The notes: generated from the sequence alone by a model not told the origin. A stretch of DNA of 49,548 nt from Anaerobutyricum stercoris (GCA_019116455.1 DXBR01000111.1:1-49548); one strand, 5' to 3'. Counted from the stretch's first letter, positions 1 to 7,048 are shown. Numbers and translations: made by a program.

Positions 1-28
1 TATATAATATAGAAAAGGAGAAAAAAGA

Positions 29-298
29 ATGCTTCAATATAAAATAGATGTAATCAGTGAATTGGAAAAAGTGGGTATAAATACAACAAAAGCTAAAAGT
101 ACAGGAATTTTTGGTCAAGAAACAATGAGAAAATTCCGTAATGGAGACACTAAAATATCATTAGATAACCTTAATCGATTGTGTGCAGTTCTGGAAATGC
201 AGCCAAGAGACATTATAAAATATATAGAGACAGATGAGGACAGAGAAAAATATCTCTCAAAAATTTGTGATACACATGTTGACAATCACAAAAAATAG
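29..298 (+). CDS. XRE/Cro-type helix-turn-helix regulator
   Basis: Predicted DNA-binding protein of 89 residues with a compact Cro/CI-like fold. The recognition segment is around residues 18-55 (ETMRKFRNGDTKISLDN, then LCAVLEMQPRDII), as in small YozG-like HTH proteins. A TATAAT at 3-8 and an AAAGGAG ribosome binding site at 15-21 lie just upstream, so the window begins inside its promoter. It sits directly upstream of a RelE-type toxin gene with a short gap and probably controls that module; this is inferred from position. The true -35 element is cut off or weak. Confidence 0.75.
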   Translation: MLQYKIDVISELEKVGINTTKAKSTGIFGQETMRKFRNGDTKISLDNLNRLCAVLEMQPRDIIKYIETDEDREKYLSKICDTHVDNHKK

Positions 299-340
299 TG
301 ATAAAATATGTGTAGTAAAAAGAAGGGAGGGGAAAAGAAA

Positions 341-580
341 TTGCAAATAGAATATAGTAAGAAATCAGTGAAATACATTAATTCAGCAGATAAACCGACG
401 AAAAAAAGGCTGAAAGAAGCAATTGAAAAAATACCATTTGGGGATATTAAAAAGTTGCAAGGGGCGGGAGAAGGTTATAGACTCCGTGTTGGTGATTTGA
501 GAGTCCTGTTTACAATGGAAGATGATAAAATTTATATTGATAATATCATCCCAAGAGGGCAGGCATATAAAAGATTATAG
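341..580 (+). CDS. RelE/ParE-family toxin
   Basis: Small basic protein of about 79 residues matching the RelE/ParE mRNA-interferase fold: an N-terminal helix pair (SKKSVKYINSADKPTKKRL), a central LQGAGEGYRLRVGDLRVLF strand-turn-strand typical of the family, and a C-terminal IIPRGQAYKRL. I chose TTG at 341 because GGGAGGGG lies 9-16 bases upstream and family members begin at this point. An in-frame ATG at 308 has no ribosome binding site. Proteins of this family cleave mRNA on the ribosome or poison gyrase; which of the two applies here cannot be told. It is followed 10 bases later by a small antitoxin-like gene. Confidence 0.8.
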   Translation: MQIEYSKKSVKYINSADKPTKKRLKEAIEKIPFGDIKKLQGAGEGYRLRVGDLRVLFTMEDDKIYIDNIIPRGQAYKRL

Positions 581-590
581 GAGGCAAAAC

Positions 591-782
591 ATGAGTAGAG
601 AAATGTTAAAAAATCTGATAGAGTTAGTGCCGGAAAATGATATTGAAGTATTATACCGTGTGATTGTGAAATTCGTTCCAGAGGTAGAGCCAGAACCTGG
701 AGAACTGGAAGCCCTCTTGGAAGGACGGGAAGACAGAAAAAAGAATGGGACGATTCCTCATGATGCTATTAATTGGGAATAA
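591..782 (+). CDS. Small acidic antitoxin-like protein next to RelE
   Basis: Protein of 63 residues with a helical N-terminal half (MLKNLIELVPENDIEVLYRVIVKF) and an acidic, flexible C-terminal half ending HDAINWE. Small proteins of this shape commonly accompany RelE toxins in Clostridia. The ATG at 591 has AGGAGG directly upstream, overlapping the toxin stop region; an upstream in-frame ATG at 522 lies inside the toxin gene and has no ribosome binding site. The role as antitoxin is inferred from linkage and size. Which of this protein and the XRE protein neutralises the toxin is unknown. Confidence 0.6.
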   Translation: MSREMLKNLIELVPENDIEVLYRVIVKFVPEVEPEPGELEALLEGREDRKKNGTIPHDAINWE

Positions 783-836
783 GAAGGAATGAACCTTAAT
801 GATTATATTACCATATGTTATATATTGAAAATTTTG

Positions 837-866
837 TTGGCCTGTTATGTATATGTAGCAGGCCAA
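837..866. other. Perfect 8-bp inverted repeat upstream of IS30 transposase
   Basis: TTGGCCTG at 837-844 pairs with CAGGCCAA at 859-866 around a 14-base loop. It lies between the toxin-antitoxin genes and the transposase. It could be a weak terminator for the toxin operon (a short T-rich run follows) or a hairpin at the left part of the insertion sequence that limits read-through into the transposase. I could not assign an IS end from sequence alone. Confidence 0.45.
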
Positions 867-891
867 TTTATTATAGATAAGGGAAAATATA

Positions 892-1947
892 ATGGGAGAA
901 AAATGGCGACAATTAAAATATGAAGATCGCTTGCAATTAGATATATGTCTTAAAGGGAAAATGAAAGTGCCAGACATTGCAAAACTGTTACATGTTGCGA
1001 AGACAACGATATATCGGGAGATAAAACGGGGGAAATTTACCAAAAGAAACTCTGATTGGACGGAATCAGAAGTGTATGACCCATATGTGGCGAACGAAAA
1101 ATATAAGGAAAATTTGCAGAAGCGGGGGAGACAATTAAAAATAGGCAATGATTTGAAATATGCATCTTATTTGGAAAAGAAGATTATAGAAGATAAATAT
1201 TCCCCGGAGGCAGCACTTGTCACAGCAAAAAGAGATACAGACCAAGGATTCCAGACGACAATATGTGTGAATACATTATATTCTTATATCAGGAAGGGGA
1301 TATTTTTAAATCTTACGATGGAAGACCTTCCGATTAGAAAAAAGAAGCAGAAGAAAAAGCGTGTCAAGGTACAGAAACGGGCACAGGCGGGAACCAGTAT
1401 CAGCCTGCGGCCAAAACATATAGATAAGAGAGAAGAGTTTGGAAACTGGGAAATGGATACCGTAGTCGGGGCACAGAAAGAATCAAAAAATATACTATTA
1501 GTCCTAACTGAACGGAAGACAAGAGAAGAAATCATACGAAAAATGAAAGATAAATCTGCCGCATCTGTTGTCAGAGCATTGGATGGGCTGGAAAGAAAGT
1601 TGGGGACAACGCTTTTTCGTAAAATATTTAAGACAATCACAGTAGATAATGGGACTGAGTTTAGCGATGTAAAAGGAATAGAACGGTCAAAAAGAAGTCG
1701 AAAAAAGCGGACGAAACTCTTTTTCTGTCACCCATACCGCAGTTGTGAACGGGGAAGTAATGAAAACAACAATCGCCTTATCCGTCGGCACATCCCCAAA
1801 GGCATTAATTTTGACTTTATGCCCCGTACTGAAATTCAGTACGTAGAAGACTGGATAAACAACTATCCCAGAAAGTTGTTCGGATTTCGATCGGCGGGAG
1901 AGTTGTTCCAGGAAGAATTATTAAAATTGGGAATCAGCGTCAATTAG
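892..1947 (+). CDS. IS30-family transposase
   Basis: Full-length DDE transposase of 351 residues. The N-terminal HTH (residues 10-46, including VPDIAKLLHVAKTTIYREIKR) is typical of IS30. The catalytic triad is visible as D189 (GNWEMDTV), D252 (TVDNGTEF) and E291 (GSNENNNRLIR). The length and the intact triad suggest it is still functional. It stands between a toxin-antitoxin module and rpsB. I found no clear terminal inverted repeats or target duplication by eye, so the element borders are not given. Confidence 0.93.
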   Translation: MGEKWRQLKYEDRLQLDICLKGKMKVPDIAKLLHVAKTTIYREIKRGKFTKRNSDWTESEVYDPYVANEKYKENLQKRGRQLKIGNDLKYASYLEKKIIEDKYSPEAALVTAKRDTDQGFQTTICVNTLYSYIRKGIFLNLTMEDLPIRKKKQKKKRVKVQKRAQAGTSISLRPKHIDKREEFGNWEMDTVVGAQKESKNILLVLTERKTREEIIRKMKDKSAASVVRALDGLERKLGTTLFRKIFKTITVDNGTEFSDVKGIERSKRSRKKRTKLFFCHPYRSCERGSNENNNRLIRRHIPKGINFDFMPRTEIQYVEDWINNYPRKLFGFRSAGELFQEELLKLGISVN

Positions 1948-1985
1948 CTGATAATTGAGATAGAAAAAGCAAAAAAGATGCGTAT

Positions 1986-2010
1986 AGGCTGCCGAAAGAC
2001 AGCCTTTTTG
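1986..2010 (+). terminator. Intrinsic terminator after IS30 transposase
   Basis: AGGCTG (1986-1991) pairs with CAGCCT (2000-2005) around an 8-base loop, followed by TTTTG. It sits about 40 bases after the transposase stop. The rest of 1948-2389 is AT-rich and contains no credible gene. It holds this terminator, a stray TATAAT at 2109 without a matching -35, and then the rpsB promoters and leader. Confidence 0.75.
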
Positions 2011-2178
2011 TCGTACCTTTTTTTATTATTGAGGAAATTATATTATGAGACAATGTGAAAAAAACGTCTTATCACGTAGATGTAATGGATTTTTGTGTAA
2101 AAGTACATTATAATAAGGATAAAACAGGGATAGGCCCATAAATCTTTAAAATTTTTCAAAAAAATGTTGCAAAAAAAC

Positions 2179-2245
2179 TTGACATTTGCATTCTGCAATA
2201 ATTTAAACGGAACTTCTTGCCAAGGGAGTTTTTGTATGCTATACT
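2179..2245 (+). promoter_or_regulatory. Tandem promoters of rpsB-tsf
   Basis: Two sigma-A-like promoters are visible. The downstream one is TTGCCA (2217-2222), a 17-base spacer, and TATACT (2240-2245). The upstream one is TTGACA (2179-2184), a 17-base spacer and a poor -10 TTTAAA (2202-2207). The downstream promoter would start transcription near 2252 and give a leader of about 138 nucleotides. Confidence 0.65.
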
Positions 2246-2251
2246 ACCTTC

Positions 2252-2389
2252 GGTAAAAAAGTAACAGTCATGCCGTGACTTTTGCGGCAGGACAAAACAC
2301 ACGTTATCGGATTCTGTCGGTCGGTGTGCCTTTCGGGGTGGCTGAGGAATATGAAGATGACGGAAGACAAACAAAAAAGGAGAATTGAC
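2252..2389 (+). promoter_or_regulatory. Structured 5' leader of rpsB (possible autoregulatory region)
   Basis: The transcript between the predicted start and the rpsB ATG can form TGCCG/CGGCA (2270-2288) and alternative short stems, followed by a G/U-rich CGGTCGGTG segment. Ribosomal protein operons are often autoregulated through such leaders. I could not match this one to a named leader family, so its function is inferred only from its place and length. Confidence 0.35.
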
Positions 2390-3121
2390 ATGAGTGTAAT
2401 TTCAATGAAACAGTTACTCGAAGCAGGTGTTCATTTCGGACATCAGACAAGAAGATGGAACCCTAAAATGGCTCCGTACATTTACACAGAGCGTAACGGC
2501 ATCTACATCATCGACCTTCAGAAGTCTGTAGGTAAAGTAGACGAAGCTTATAACGCGATCAGAGACTGTGTGGCAAACGGAGGAAAGATTCTTTTCGTTG
2601 GTACAAAGAAACAGGCACAGGATTCTATCAAGAACGAGTCTGAGAGATGTGGAATGTTCTACGTAAACCAGAGATGGTTAGGTGGTATGCTCACTAACTT
2701 CAAGACCATCCAGAGCCGTGTTGCCCGCTTAAAGAAGATCGAGGAGATGGCAGAGGACGGAACTTTTGAAGTACTTCCTAAGAAAGAAGTTATCCAGCTC
2801 AAGAGAGAGCAGGAGAAGCTTGAGAAGAACCTGGGCGGTATCAAAGAGATGCAGGATATTCCTGATATGATCTTCGTTGTTGACCCAAGAAAAGAAAGAA
2901 TCTGTATTCAGGAAGCACATACTCTTGGTATTCCTTTAGTTGGTATCTGTGATACAAACTGCGATCCTGAAGAACTGGATTACGTGATCCCAGGAAACGA
3001 CGATGCAATCCGTGCAGTCAAATTAATCGTTTCCAAGATGGCTGACGCAGTAATCGAAGGCAATCAGGGACAGGATGCAGAAGTTGCAGAAGAAGAGGAA
3101 GCTGTAGAAGAAGAAGCTTAA
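2390..3121 (+). CDS. rpsB: 30S ribosomal protein S2
   Basis: Ribosomal protein S2 of 243 residues, a component of the 30S subunit. Diagnostic stretches are MKQLLEAGVHFGHQTRRWNPKM near the N-terminus, VNQRWLGGMLTNF around residue 90 and the DPDMIFVVDP-like IPDMIFVVDPRKE block near residue 160. The C-terminus is a Glu-rich tail (EVAEEEEAVEEEA), common in Clostridia. ATG 2390 is chosen because AAAAAAGGAG lies just upstream and the family begins here; an upstream in-frame ATG at 2282 lies in the leader. It is followed by tsf after a 171-base structured spacer, the conserved rpsB-tsf order. Confidence 0.98.
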   Translation: MSVISMKQLLEAGVHFGHQTRRWNPKMAPYIYTERNGIYIIDLQKSVGKVDEAYNAIRDCVANGGKILFVGTKKQAQDSIKNESERCGMFYVNQRWLGGMLTNFKTIQSRVARLKKIEEMAEDGTFEVLPKKEVIQLKREQEKLEKNLGGIKEMQDIPDMIFVVDPRKERICIQEAHTLGIPLVGICDTNCDPEELDYVIPGNDDAIRAVKLIVSKMADAVIEGNQGQDAEVAEEEEAVEEEA

Positions 3122-3138
3122 TTCTGACCGCAGTTCCA

Positions 3139-3176
3139 TACGCCTCAGCCTGCATCTCGCAGGCCGGGGCATTTTT
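3139..3176 (+). terminator. Terminator/attenuator between rpsB and tsf
   Basis: A long stem with GCCTC pairing to GGGGC outside and GCCTGC pairing to GCAGGC inside, around ATCTC, followed by ATTTTTGTG. This is a canonical intrinsic terminator placed just after rpsB. Because tsf follows with no obvious promoter of its own, it more likely lowers rather than abolishes read-through into tsf. Confidence 0.7.
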
Positions 3177-3196
3177 GTGTGATATGTAACCTGCGC

Positions 3197-3250
3197 ATTC
3201 CCGGTAACGAACCCCTGCCGTCTGGCAGTGTCGGGGCAGCCGTCGGGAAT
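3197..3250 (+). promoter_or_regulatory. Second long stem-loop in the rpsB-tsf spacer
   Basis: ATTCCCG (3197-3203) pairs with CGGGAAT (3244-3250), enclosing a nested CCCC-TGCC/GGCA-GGGG hairpin (3212-3236). There is no T-run, so this is not a terminator. It could be an RNA processing site or a control element for tsf. Confidence 0.5.
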
Positions 3251-3292
3251 ACCGGACACAAAAAATGATTTGATAATTTTGGAGGAATGAAA

Positions 3293-4225
3293 ATGGCTAT
3301 TACAGCAAAACAGGTAAAAGAATTACGTGAAATGACAGGTGCCGGAATGATGGACTGTAAGAAAGCTCTTACAGCTACAGAAGGCGATTTTGATAAAGCG
3401 ATTGAGTTCTTAAGAGAAAAAGGTCTTGCTACTGCTGAGAAGAAAGCAGGAAGAATTGCTGCAGAGGGTATCGTAAAAGTTCTCGTTTCCGAGGACGGAA
3501 ACAAAGCTGTCGCTGTTGAGGTAAACGCTGAGACAGACTTCGTTGCAAAGAATGAGAAGTTCCAGGCATACGTTGGACAGGTTGCTGAGCAGGCAATGGA
3601 CACAACAGCTGCAGATCTGGACGCTTTCCTCGCTGAAACATGGAAGTTTGACGAGACAAAGACTGTAAAAGAAGCGCTGGCCGGACAGATCGCTATCATC
3701 GGCGAGAACATGAACATCCGCAGATATGAGCAGGTAAAAGAGGACGCCGGATTCGTGGCTTCTTACACTCACATGGGCGGCAAGATCGGTGTTCTTGTTG
3801 ACGTTGTAACTGACGTTGTCAACGACGAGATCAAAGAGATGGCAAAAAATGTCTGCATGCAGGTTGCAGCTTTAAAACCGAAATACACAAGCAGAGCCGA
3901 AGTTGATCAGGACTATCTTGCAAAAGAAGAAGAGATCTTAATGGCAGCTGCAAGAAACGAGAAACCGGACGCCAACGACAAGATCATCAGCGGTATGGTA
4001 AAAGGCCGTCTCAACAAAGAGTTAAAAGAGATCTGCCTGCTTGACCAGGTATATGTAAAAGCAGAAGACGGAAAACAGAGCGTAGGCAAATACGTAGAAG
4101 AAGTTGCCAAAGCAAACAATGCAAAAGTTACCATCAAAGGATTTGTCCGCATGGAGACAGGCGAAGGAATCGAGAAAAAACAGGAAGACTTCGCAGCAGA
4201 AGTTGCAGCTCAGATGGGACTGTAA
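3293..4225 (+). CDS. tsf: Translation elongation factor Ts
   Basis: EF-Ts of 310 residues, the nucleotide exchange factor for EF-Tu. The N-terminal UBA-like domain (AITAKQVKELREMTGAGMMD and CKKALTATEGDFDKAIEFLREKG) and the EF-Tu contact motif around EVNAETDFVAKNE (about residues 72-84) are clear. The start at 3293 gives the family start MAITAKQ and sits 6 bases after GGAGGA; the ATG at 3287 touches the ribosome binding site. Its transcript is probably shared with rpsB through the structured spacer. The gene ends 33 bases before a strong terminator. Confidence 0.98.
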   Translation: MAITAKQVKELREMTGAGMMDCKKALTATEGDFDKAIEFLREKGLATAEKKAGRIAAEGIVKVLVSEDGNKAVAVEVNAETDFVAKNEKFQAYVGQVAEQAMDTTAADLDAFLAETWKFDETKTVKEALAGQIAIIGENMNIRRYEQVKEDAGFVASYTHMGGKIGVLVDVVTDVVNDEIKEMAKNVCMQVAALKPKYTSRAEVDQDYLAKEEEILMAAARNEKPDANDKIISGMVKGRLNKELKEICLLDQVYVKAEDGKQSVGKYVEEVAKANNAKVTIKGFVRMETGEGIEKKQEDFAAEVAAQMGL

Positions 4226-4258
4226 TCCGAAATCTATAGTATTGTTTTGAACAATAGA

Positions 4259-4300
4259 CCCTTACAGGTAGTGGTTTTACACTGCTTGTAAGGGTTTTTA
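4259..4300 (+). terminator. Intrinsic terminator of rpsB-tsf
   Basis: CCCTTACA (4259-4266) pairs with TGTAAGGG (4287-4294), with further pairing of GTAGTG to CACTGC inside, followed by TTTTTA. It is strong and correctly placed. Confidence 0.9.
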
Positions 4301-4337
4301 TATTTTCAGAAAAAATGTAGCGGAGAATAAAGTCTGG

Positions 4338-4366
4338 TTGATTTTACTCTGTGGAATGGATATACT
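4338..4366 (+). promoter_or_regulatory. Promoter of the MNT-HEPN pair
   Basis: TTGATT (4338-4343), a 17-base spacer and TATACT (4361-4366), located 34 bases before the nucleotidyltransferase start. Confidence 0.7.
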
Positions 4367-4400
4367 ATAATTAGGAAGAGCAACAGAAAGGAGGGGGAGT

Positions 4401-4739
4401 ATGTCCAGGATTTTAGATGAAATATTGAAAAAATATGTGGAAGATGTGCGCGAAATTTATGGAGAAAATTTGAGAACGATAATATTATATGGTTCTTATG
4501 CGCGAGGCGATTTCAAACCGGATTCAGATATTGATCTTATGATTCTGGTAGATTTATCAGATGATGAGATAAAACGTAAAGGGCACGTACTTTCTGACCT
4601 GACTTTTGATTATAATTTCGATAACAATCTGGAGATTATGCCTATTGTGAAGAATCTGGATCATTTTAATAAATGGATCAGGGCGTATCCATTCTATAAT
4701 AATGTTAAGAATGAAGGAGTAGAATTATATGCAGCATAA
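4401..4739 (+). CDS. MNT-type nucleotidyltransferase (antitoxin of a MNT-HEPN pair)
   Basis: Minimal nucleotidyltransferase of 112 residues. The signature GSYARGDFKPDSDIDLMI (about residues 31-48) carries the GS and the DxD metal-binding pair that define active enzymes of this family. In characterised MNT-HEPN modules the MNT protein AMPylates the HEPN partner and acts as antitoxin; that activity here is inferred. A strong GGAGGGGG lies at 4391-4398. The stop overlaps the start of the HEPN gene by 11 bases, so the two are translationally coupled. Confidence 0.85.
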   Translation: MSRILDEILKKYVEDVREIYGENLRTIILYGSYARGDFKPDSDIDLMILVDLSDDEIKRKGHVLSDLTFDYNFDNNLEIMPIVKNLDHFNKWIRAYPFYNNVKNEGVELYAA

Positions 4740-5148
4740 TTTGGACGATATTGGCGGTGCCAGAGAATTAGCTTGGCATAGAATCAATGTAGCAAAAGAC
4801 GATTTGGAGGCCGCAGAGATGAATTTTGAGGGAGGACATTACAGATCCTCAAACAACAGAGCATATTATGCTATTTTCAGAGCAATTTCAGCATGCCTTG
4901 CATTGGAGTTTAAAGCATATAAGCAGCACGCTCAGGTAATTGGAAATTTTAATAAAGATTTTGTCCATACTGGTGTGTTTCCAAAGGAAATTAGCAGAAA
5001 AATCAGCAGAGCACAGGAAGTGCGTCATGCCAGTGACTATGATGACTTTTATATCGTGTCAATAGAGGATGCGAGGGAACAATTGGGAACAGCCAAAGAG
5101 GTGGTAGCGTTAGTTGAACAATATCTGAAAGCATTGGATGAAGAATAA
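4729..5148 (+). CDS. HEPN-domain protein (probable RNase toxin)
   Basis: All-helical HEPN protein of 139 residues. The segments AKDDLEAAEMNFEGGHYRSSNNRAYYAIFRAI (helices 1-2, written here only as positions 18-49) and RAQEVRHASDYDD (around residue 104) fit the family. The latter holds an RX5H arrangement compatible with the RX4-6H ribonuclease motif. HEPN toxins cleave RNA and are silenced by the partner MNT enzyme. The start overlaps the MNT gene. A strong terminator follows, so this is a two-gene unit. Toxin activity has not been shown by sequence alone. Confidence 0.82.
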   Translation: MQHNLDDIGGARELAWHRINVAKDDLEAAEMNFEGGHYRSSNNRAYYAIFRAISACLALEFKAYKQHAQVIGNFNKDFVHTGVFPKEISRKISRAQEVRHASDYDDFYIVSIEDAREQLGTAKEVVALVEQYLKALDEE

Positions 5149-5172
5149 GATTGTTGATAAAGTATTTATAGT

Positions 5173-5215
5173 CCCTTGAAAATTCCGTAAAACGGATGTT
5201 TTCAAGGGCTTTTTA
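5173..5215 (+). terminator. Intrinsic terminator after HEPN gene
   Basis: CCCTTGAAAA pairs with TTTTCAAGGG, capped by TCCGT/ACGGA, followed by CTTTTTA. A very stable stem. Confidence 0.9.
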
Positions 5216-5234
5216 GACAGAAAGGAGCCATCTT

Positions 5235-5474
5235 ATGTTTCTATTCAAAAAGAATGTAAAAAATAACGCAAAAAATGTCAGCAAAAAGACCTACAACAAA
5301 GAAACCCAGAAGCCTGTCCTGAAATGCAGCATCTGCAACGGCGAGCAGGTGGCGGGATTCCAGGACATACACACGGGAAAGTTCGAGGAAGTGATGTTCA
5401 TCAGGAATCCGGCGGATCTGGCGGATTTCAGAGAACAGTATGGCGTTGAGGGTGATATTAAAAAGATATACTGA
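5235..5474 (+). CDS. Conserved small protein, function unknown
   Basis: Protein of 79 residues. The basic N-terminal third (FKKNVKNNAKNVSKKTYNKE) is followed by a conserved-looking core with a CSIC pair and GEQVAGFQDIHTGKFEEVMFIRN, then an acidic end. Small proteins of this type occur in Lachnospiraceae and, to my recollection, are sometimes mislabelled as aspartate dehydrogenase; at 79 residues it cannot be that enzyme. The two cysteines (CSIC) could bind metal only with a partner. AAAGGAG lies at 5221-5227. No promoter is visible between the HEPN terminator and this gene. Confidence 0.6.
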   Translation: MFLFKKNVKNNAKNVSKKTYNKETQKPVLKCSICNGEQVAGFQDIHTGKFEEVMFIRNPADLADFREQYGVEGDIKKIY

Positions 5475-5652
5475 TGGACCGGAGGGCTATCTTCAGATTC
5501 CTTTAGATTTCATTTATGAACATTTCAGATTTCTCTGCGATAATAAGGTCATCAAAGATAATTACTTTGAAATACATCAAAAGGAGGTTTGGAGTAACTG
5601 GAATTATCCTGGTGAAACAAAAAAACATTCTTTATTGAAAGGACTTTATTGA
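5440..5652 (+). CDS. Doubtful reading frame, possibly a degraded gene end
   Basis: An open frame of 70 codons overlapping the previous gene by 35 bases. The ATG at 5440 has no ribosome binding site. The peptide (for example IPLDFIYEHFRFLCDNKV) reads like real protein but I do not recognise it. It may be the 3' part of a decayed gene that lost its start, or noise. The frame ends inside a 14-base tandem repeat. Confidence 0.2.
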   Translation: MALRVILKRYTDGPEGYLQIPLDFIYEHFRFLCDNKVIKDNYFEIHQKEVWSNWNYPGETKKHSLLKGLY

Positions 5653-5657
5653 AAGGA
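5630..5657 (+). repeat. Perfect 14-bp tandem repeat duplicating a ribosome binding site
   Basis: CTTTATTGAAAGGA occurs twice head to tail (5630-5643 and 5644-5657). The second copy supplies the AAAGGAG used by the lipoprotein gene; the first carries an identical Shine-Dalgarno core. Confidence 0.9.
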
Positions 5658-5661
5658 GAAT

Positions 5662-6174
5662 ATGACAATGACAAACAGAGAAATGAAGAAAACAACAAGA
5701 GGTTTTATTAAAAAAGGATTAGTATTTTGCGTAGTTGGTGTGATGGCGCTCAGCATGGTTGCTTGCAGCGGACATAAGAAAAAAGCAGCGGGAAGCGAGT
5801 CTAAGACAAAAACAGAGGCGACTCAGAATAAAACCGGAAATCAATCCGGATCTTCCAAAGTAACACCGAAATCCGGAACGACACAGTCTGCTGGCACCGG
5901 AACGACGGCGGCGTCAGGAAAAAGCGGAAGTCAGGCGACAACTGCGGATTCCGGCAAAAATACAACCGCAGCTTCCGGCAGTACCCAGAATGCAAAAGCC
6001 GGCAGCGCAGCTCAGGGAACTGACAATGGAAAAGCGGCAGTAAAAAAGAATCAGAACAGTACAGCGAAAAAAAATAAGAAGAAATCCAGTTCCAAAAAGA
6101 ATACAAAAAGCGGCAAAAAAAGTACCAAAAGTACAAAGAAAAAAACAACTGGAACGAAGAAATCAACAAGATAA
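5662..6174 (+). CDS. Lipoprotein with Ser/Thr/Gly-rich linker and Lys-rich tail
   Basis: Predicted secreted lipoprotein of 170 residues. Residues 14-35 form a signal peptide with the lipobox MVAC at about residues 32-35. Everything after is low complexity: a Ser/Thr/Gly/Lys region (36-125) and a C-terminal block of lysines with serine and threonine (about 126-170, KKKTTGTKKSTR at the end). No enzymatic domain is present. Such a cationic tail could bind teichoic acid, nucleic acid or the membrane surface; this is inference only. ATG 5662 or 5668 could be the start; both use the AAAGGAG at 5652-5658. Confidence 0.75.
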   Translation: MTMTNREMKKTTRGFIKKGLVFCVVGVMALSMVACSGHKKKAAGSESKTKTEATQNKTGNQSGSSKVTPKSGTTQSAGTGTTAASGKSGSQATTADSGKNTTAASGSTQNAKAGSAAQGTDNGKAAVKKNQNSTAKKNKKKSSSKKNTKSGKKSTKSTKKKTTGTKKSTR

Positions 6175-6204
6175 CAATTACAGGAAAGGGTAAGACGAAA
6201 GAGG

Positions 6205-6243
6205 GAAAATGAGCTGTGCAGGAATGTACAGCTCATTTTCTTA
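6205..6243. terminator. Terminator after the lipoprotein gene
   Basis: GAAAATGAGCTGT (6205-6217) pairs perfectly with ACAGCTCATTTTC (6228-6240). The A-tract and T-tract arms would let it work on both strands. Confidence 0.8.
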
Positions 6244-6290
6244 ATATTCTAAGAATTCTGTAATAAATTTTCCGCCAAAACACGGTATAC

Positions 6291-6299
6291 TGATATAAT
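6291..6299 (+). promoter_or_regulatory. Extended -10 promoter of the first two-component system
   Basis: TGATATAAT is an extended -10 element 33 bases before the response-regulator start. No good -35 is present, which fits an extended -10 or activator-dependent promoter. Confidence 0.5.
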
Positions 6300-6331
6300 A
6301 AACAAAAGAACCTGCAAAAAGGAGTAAAAAT

Positions 6332-7048
6332 ATGAAGAAAGAACAAGTATTGATTGTGGAAGATGATGCAGATATCAGAGAGGGTGTGCGGATTCTTTTG
6401 GAAAGTGAAAATTATGTGGTGCATGAGGCGGAAAATGGGACGAAAGGTCTGGAGATCTTGGATGAAAATACGGATCTGGTCATTCTGGATGTTATGATGC
6501 CGGGAATGTCAGGTCTTCGTACCTGCGAGGAAATTCGGAAAATATCCAATGTACCGATTTTGTTTTTGACGGCAAAAGCTCAGGAGTCGGACAAACTCAT
6601 CGGCCTTATGGCAGGAGGAGATGACTATCTTACAAAACCCTTTTCCTATGCGGAGCTTCTGGGAAGAGTAAAAGCGCTGGTGCGCCGGTACCGGACCTAC
6701 ATGGGAAAATATGCGCCGGAGACAGAGGAGGAAGAGCCATATCTGGAAATAGGAGGGATTCGGATTCATAAAACCTTCAATGAAGTCTTCGTGGATGGTG
6801 TGGAAAAAAATATGACAGATATCGAATATAATATTTTGCTTCTGCTGATGCGCCATCCGGGAAAGATTTTTTCTGCGCAGAATCTTTACGAGAGTGTGTG
6901 GGAGGAACCGTATTTTTATTCCTGCAACAGTACTGTTATGGTGCATATCCGGAAGCTCAGAGTGAAAATAGAGAAAGATCCGAAATATCCGCAATATGTT
7001 AAAACCGTGTGGGGAAAGGGGTATAAATTTGACGCAGGAAATAAATAA
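6332..7048 (+). CDS. OmpR/PhoB-family response regulator
   Basis: Cytosolic transcription regulator of 238 residues. The receiver domain (1-120) has the acidic pair D11-D12, the phosphoacceptor D53 (LVILDVMMPG) and the conserved K102 (LTKPF). The C-terminal winged helix (about 135-235) contains MTDIEYNILLLLMRHPGKIFS and the HIRKLRVKIE recognition helix. It resembles VanR-type regulators but the signal is unknown. The kinase gene overlaps its end, so the pair is co-transcribed and coupled. AAAAAGGAG lies upstream of the ATG. Confidence 0.93.
   Translation: MKKEQVLIVEDDADIREGVRILLESENYVVHEAENGTKGLEILDENTDLVILDVMMPGMSGLRTCEEIRKISNVPILFLTAKAQESDKLIGLMAGGDDYLTKPFSYAELLGRVKALVRRYRTYMGKYAPETEEEEPYLEIGGIRIHKTFNEVFVDGVEKNMTDIEYNILLLLMRHPGKIFSAQNLYESVWEEPYFYSCNSTVMVHIRKLRVKIEKDPKYPQYVKTVWGKGYKFDAGNK

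Noticed and set aside
783..2160. Attempt to define IS30 ends and target duplication
   Set aside because: No convincing terminal inverted repeat or direct repeat pair was found by eye, so borders are not reported.
2282..2389. Longer rpsB start at 2282
   Set aside because: The extra 36 codons lie in the promoter leader, lack a ribosome binding site and are not part of S2; ATG 2390 has a strong site.
3145..3772. Minus-strand frames over tsf
   Set aside because: They mirror the codon pattern of tsf and have no similarity or ribosome binding sites.
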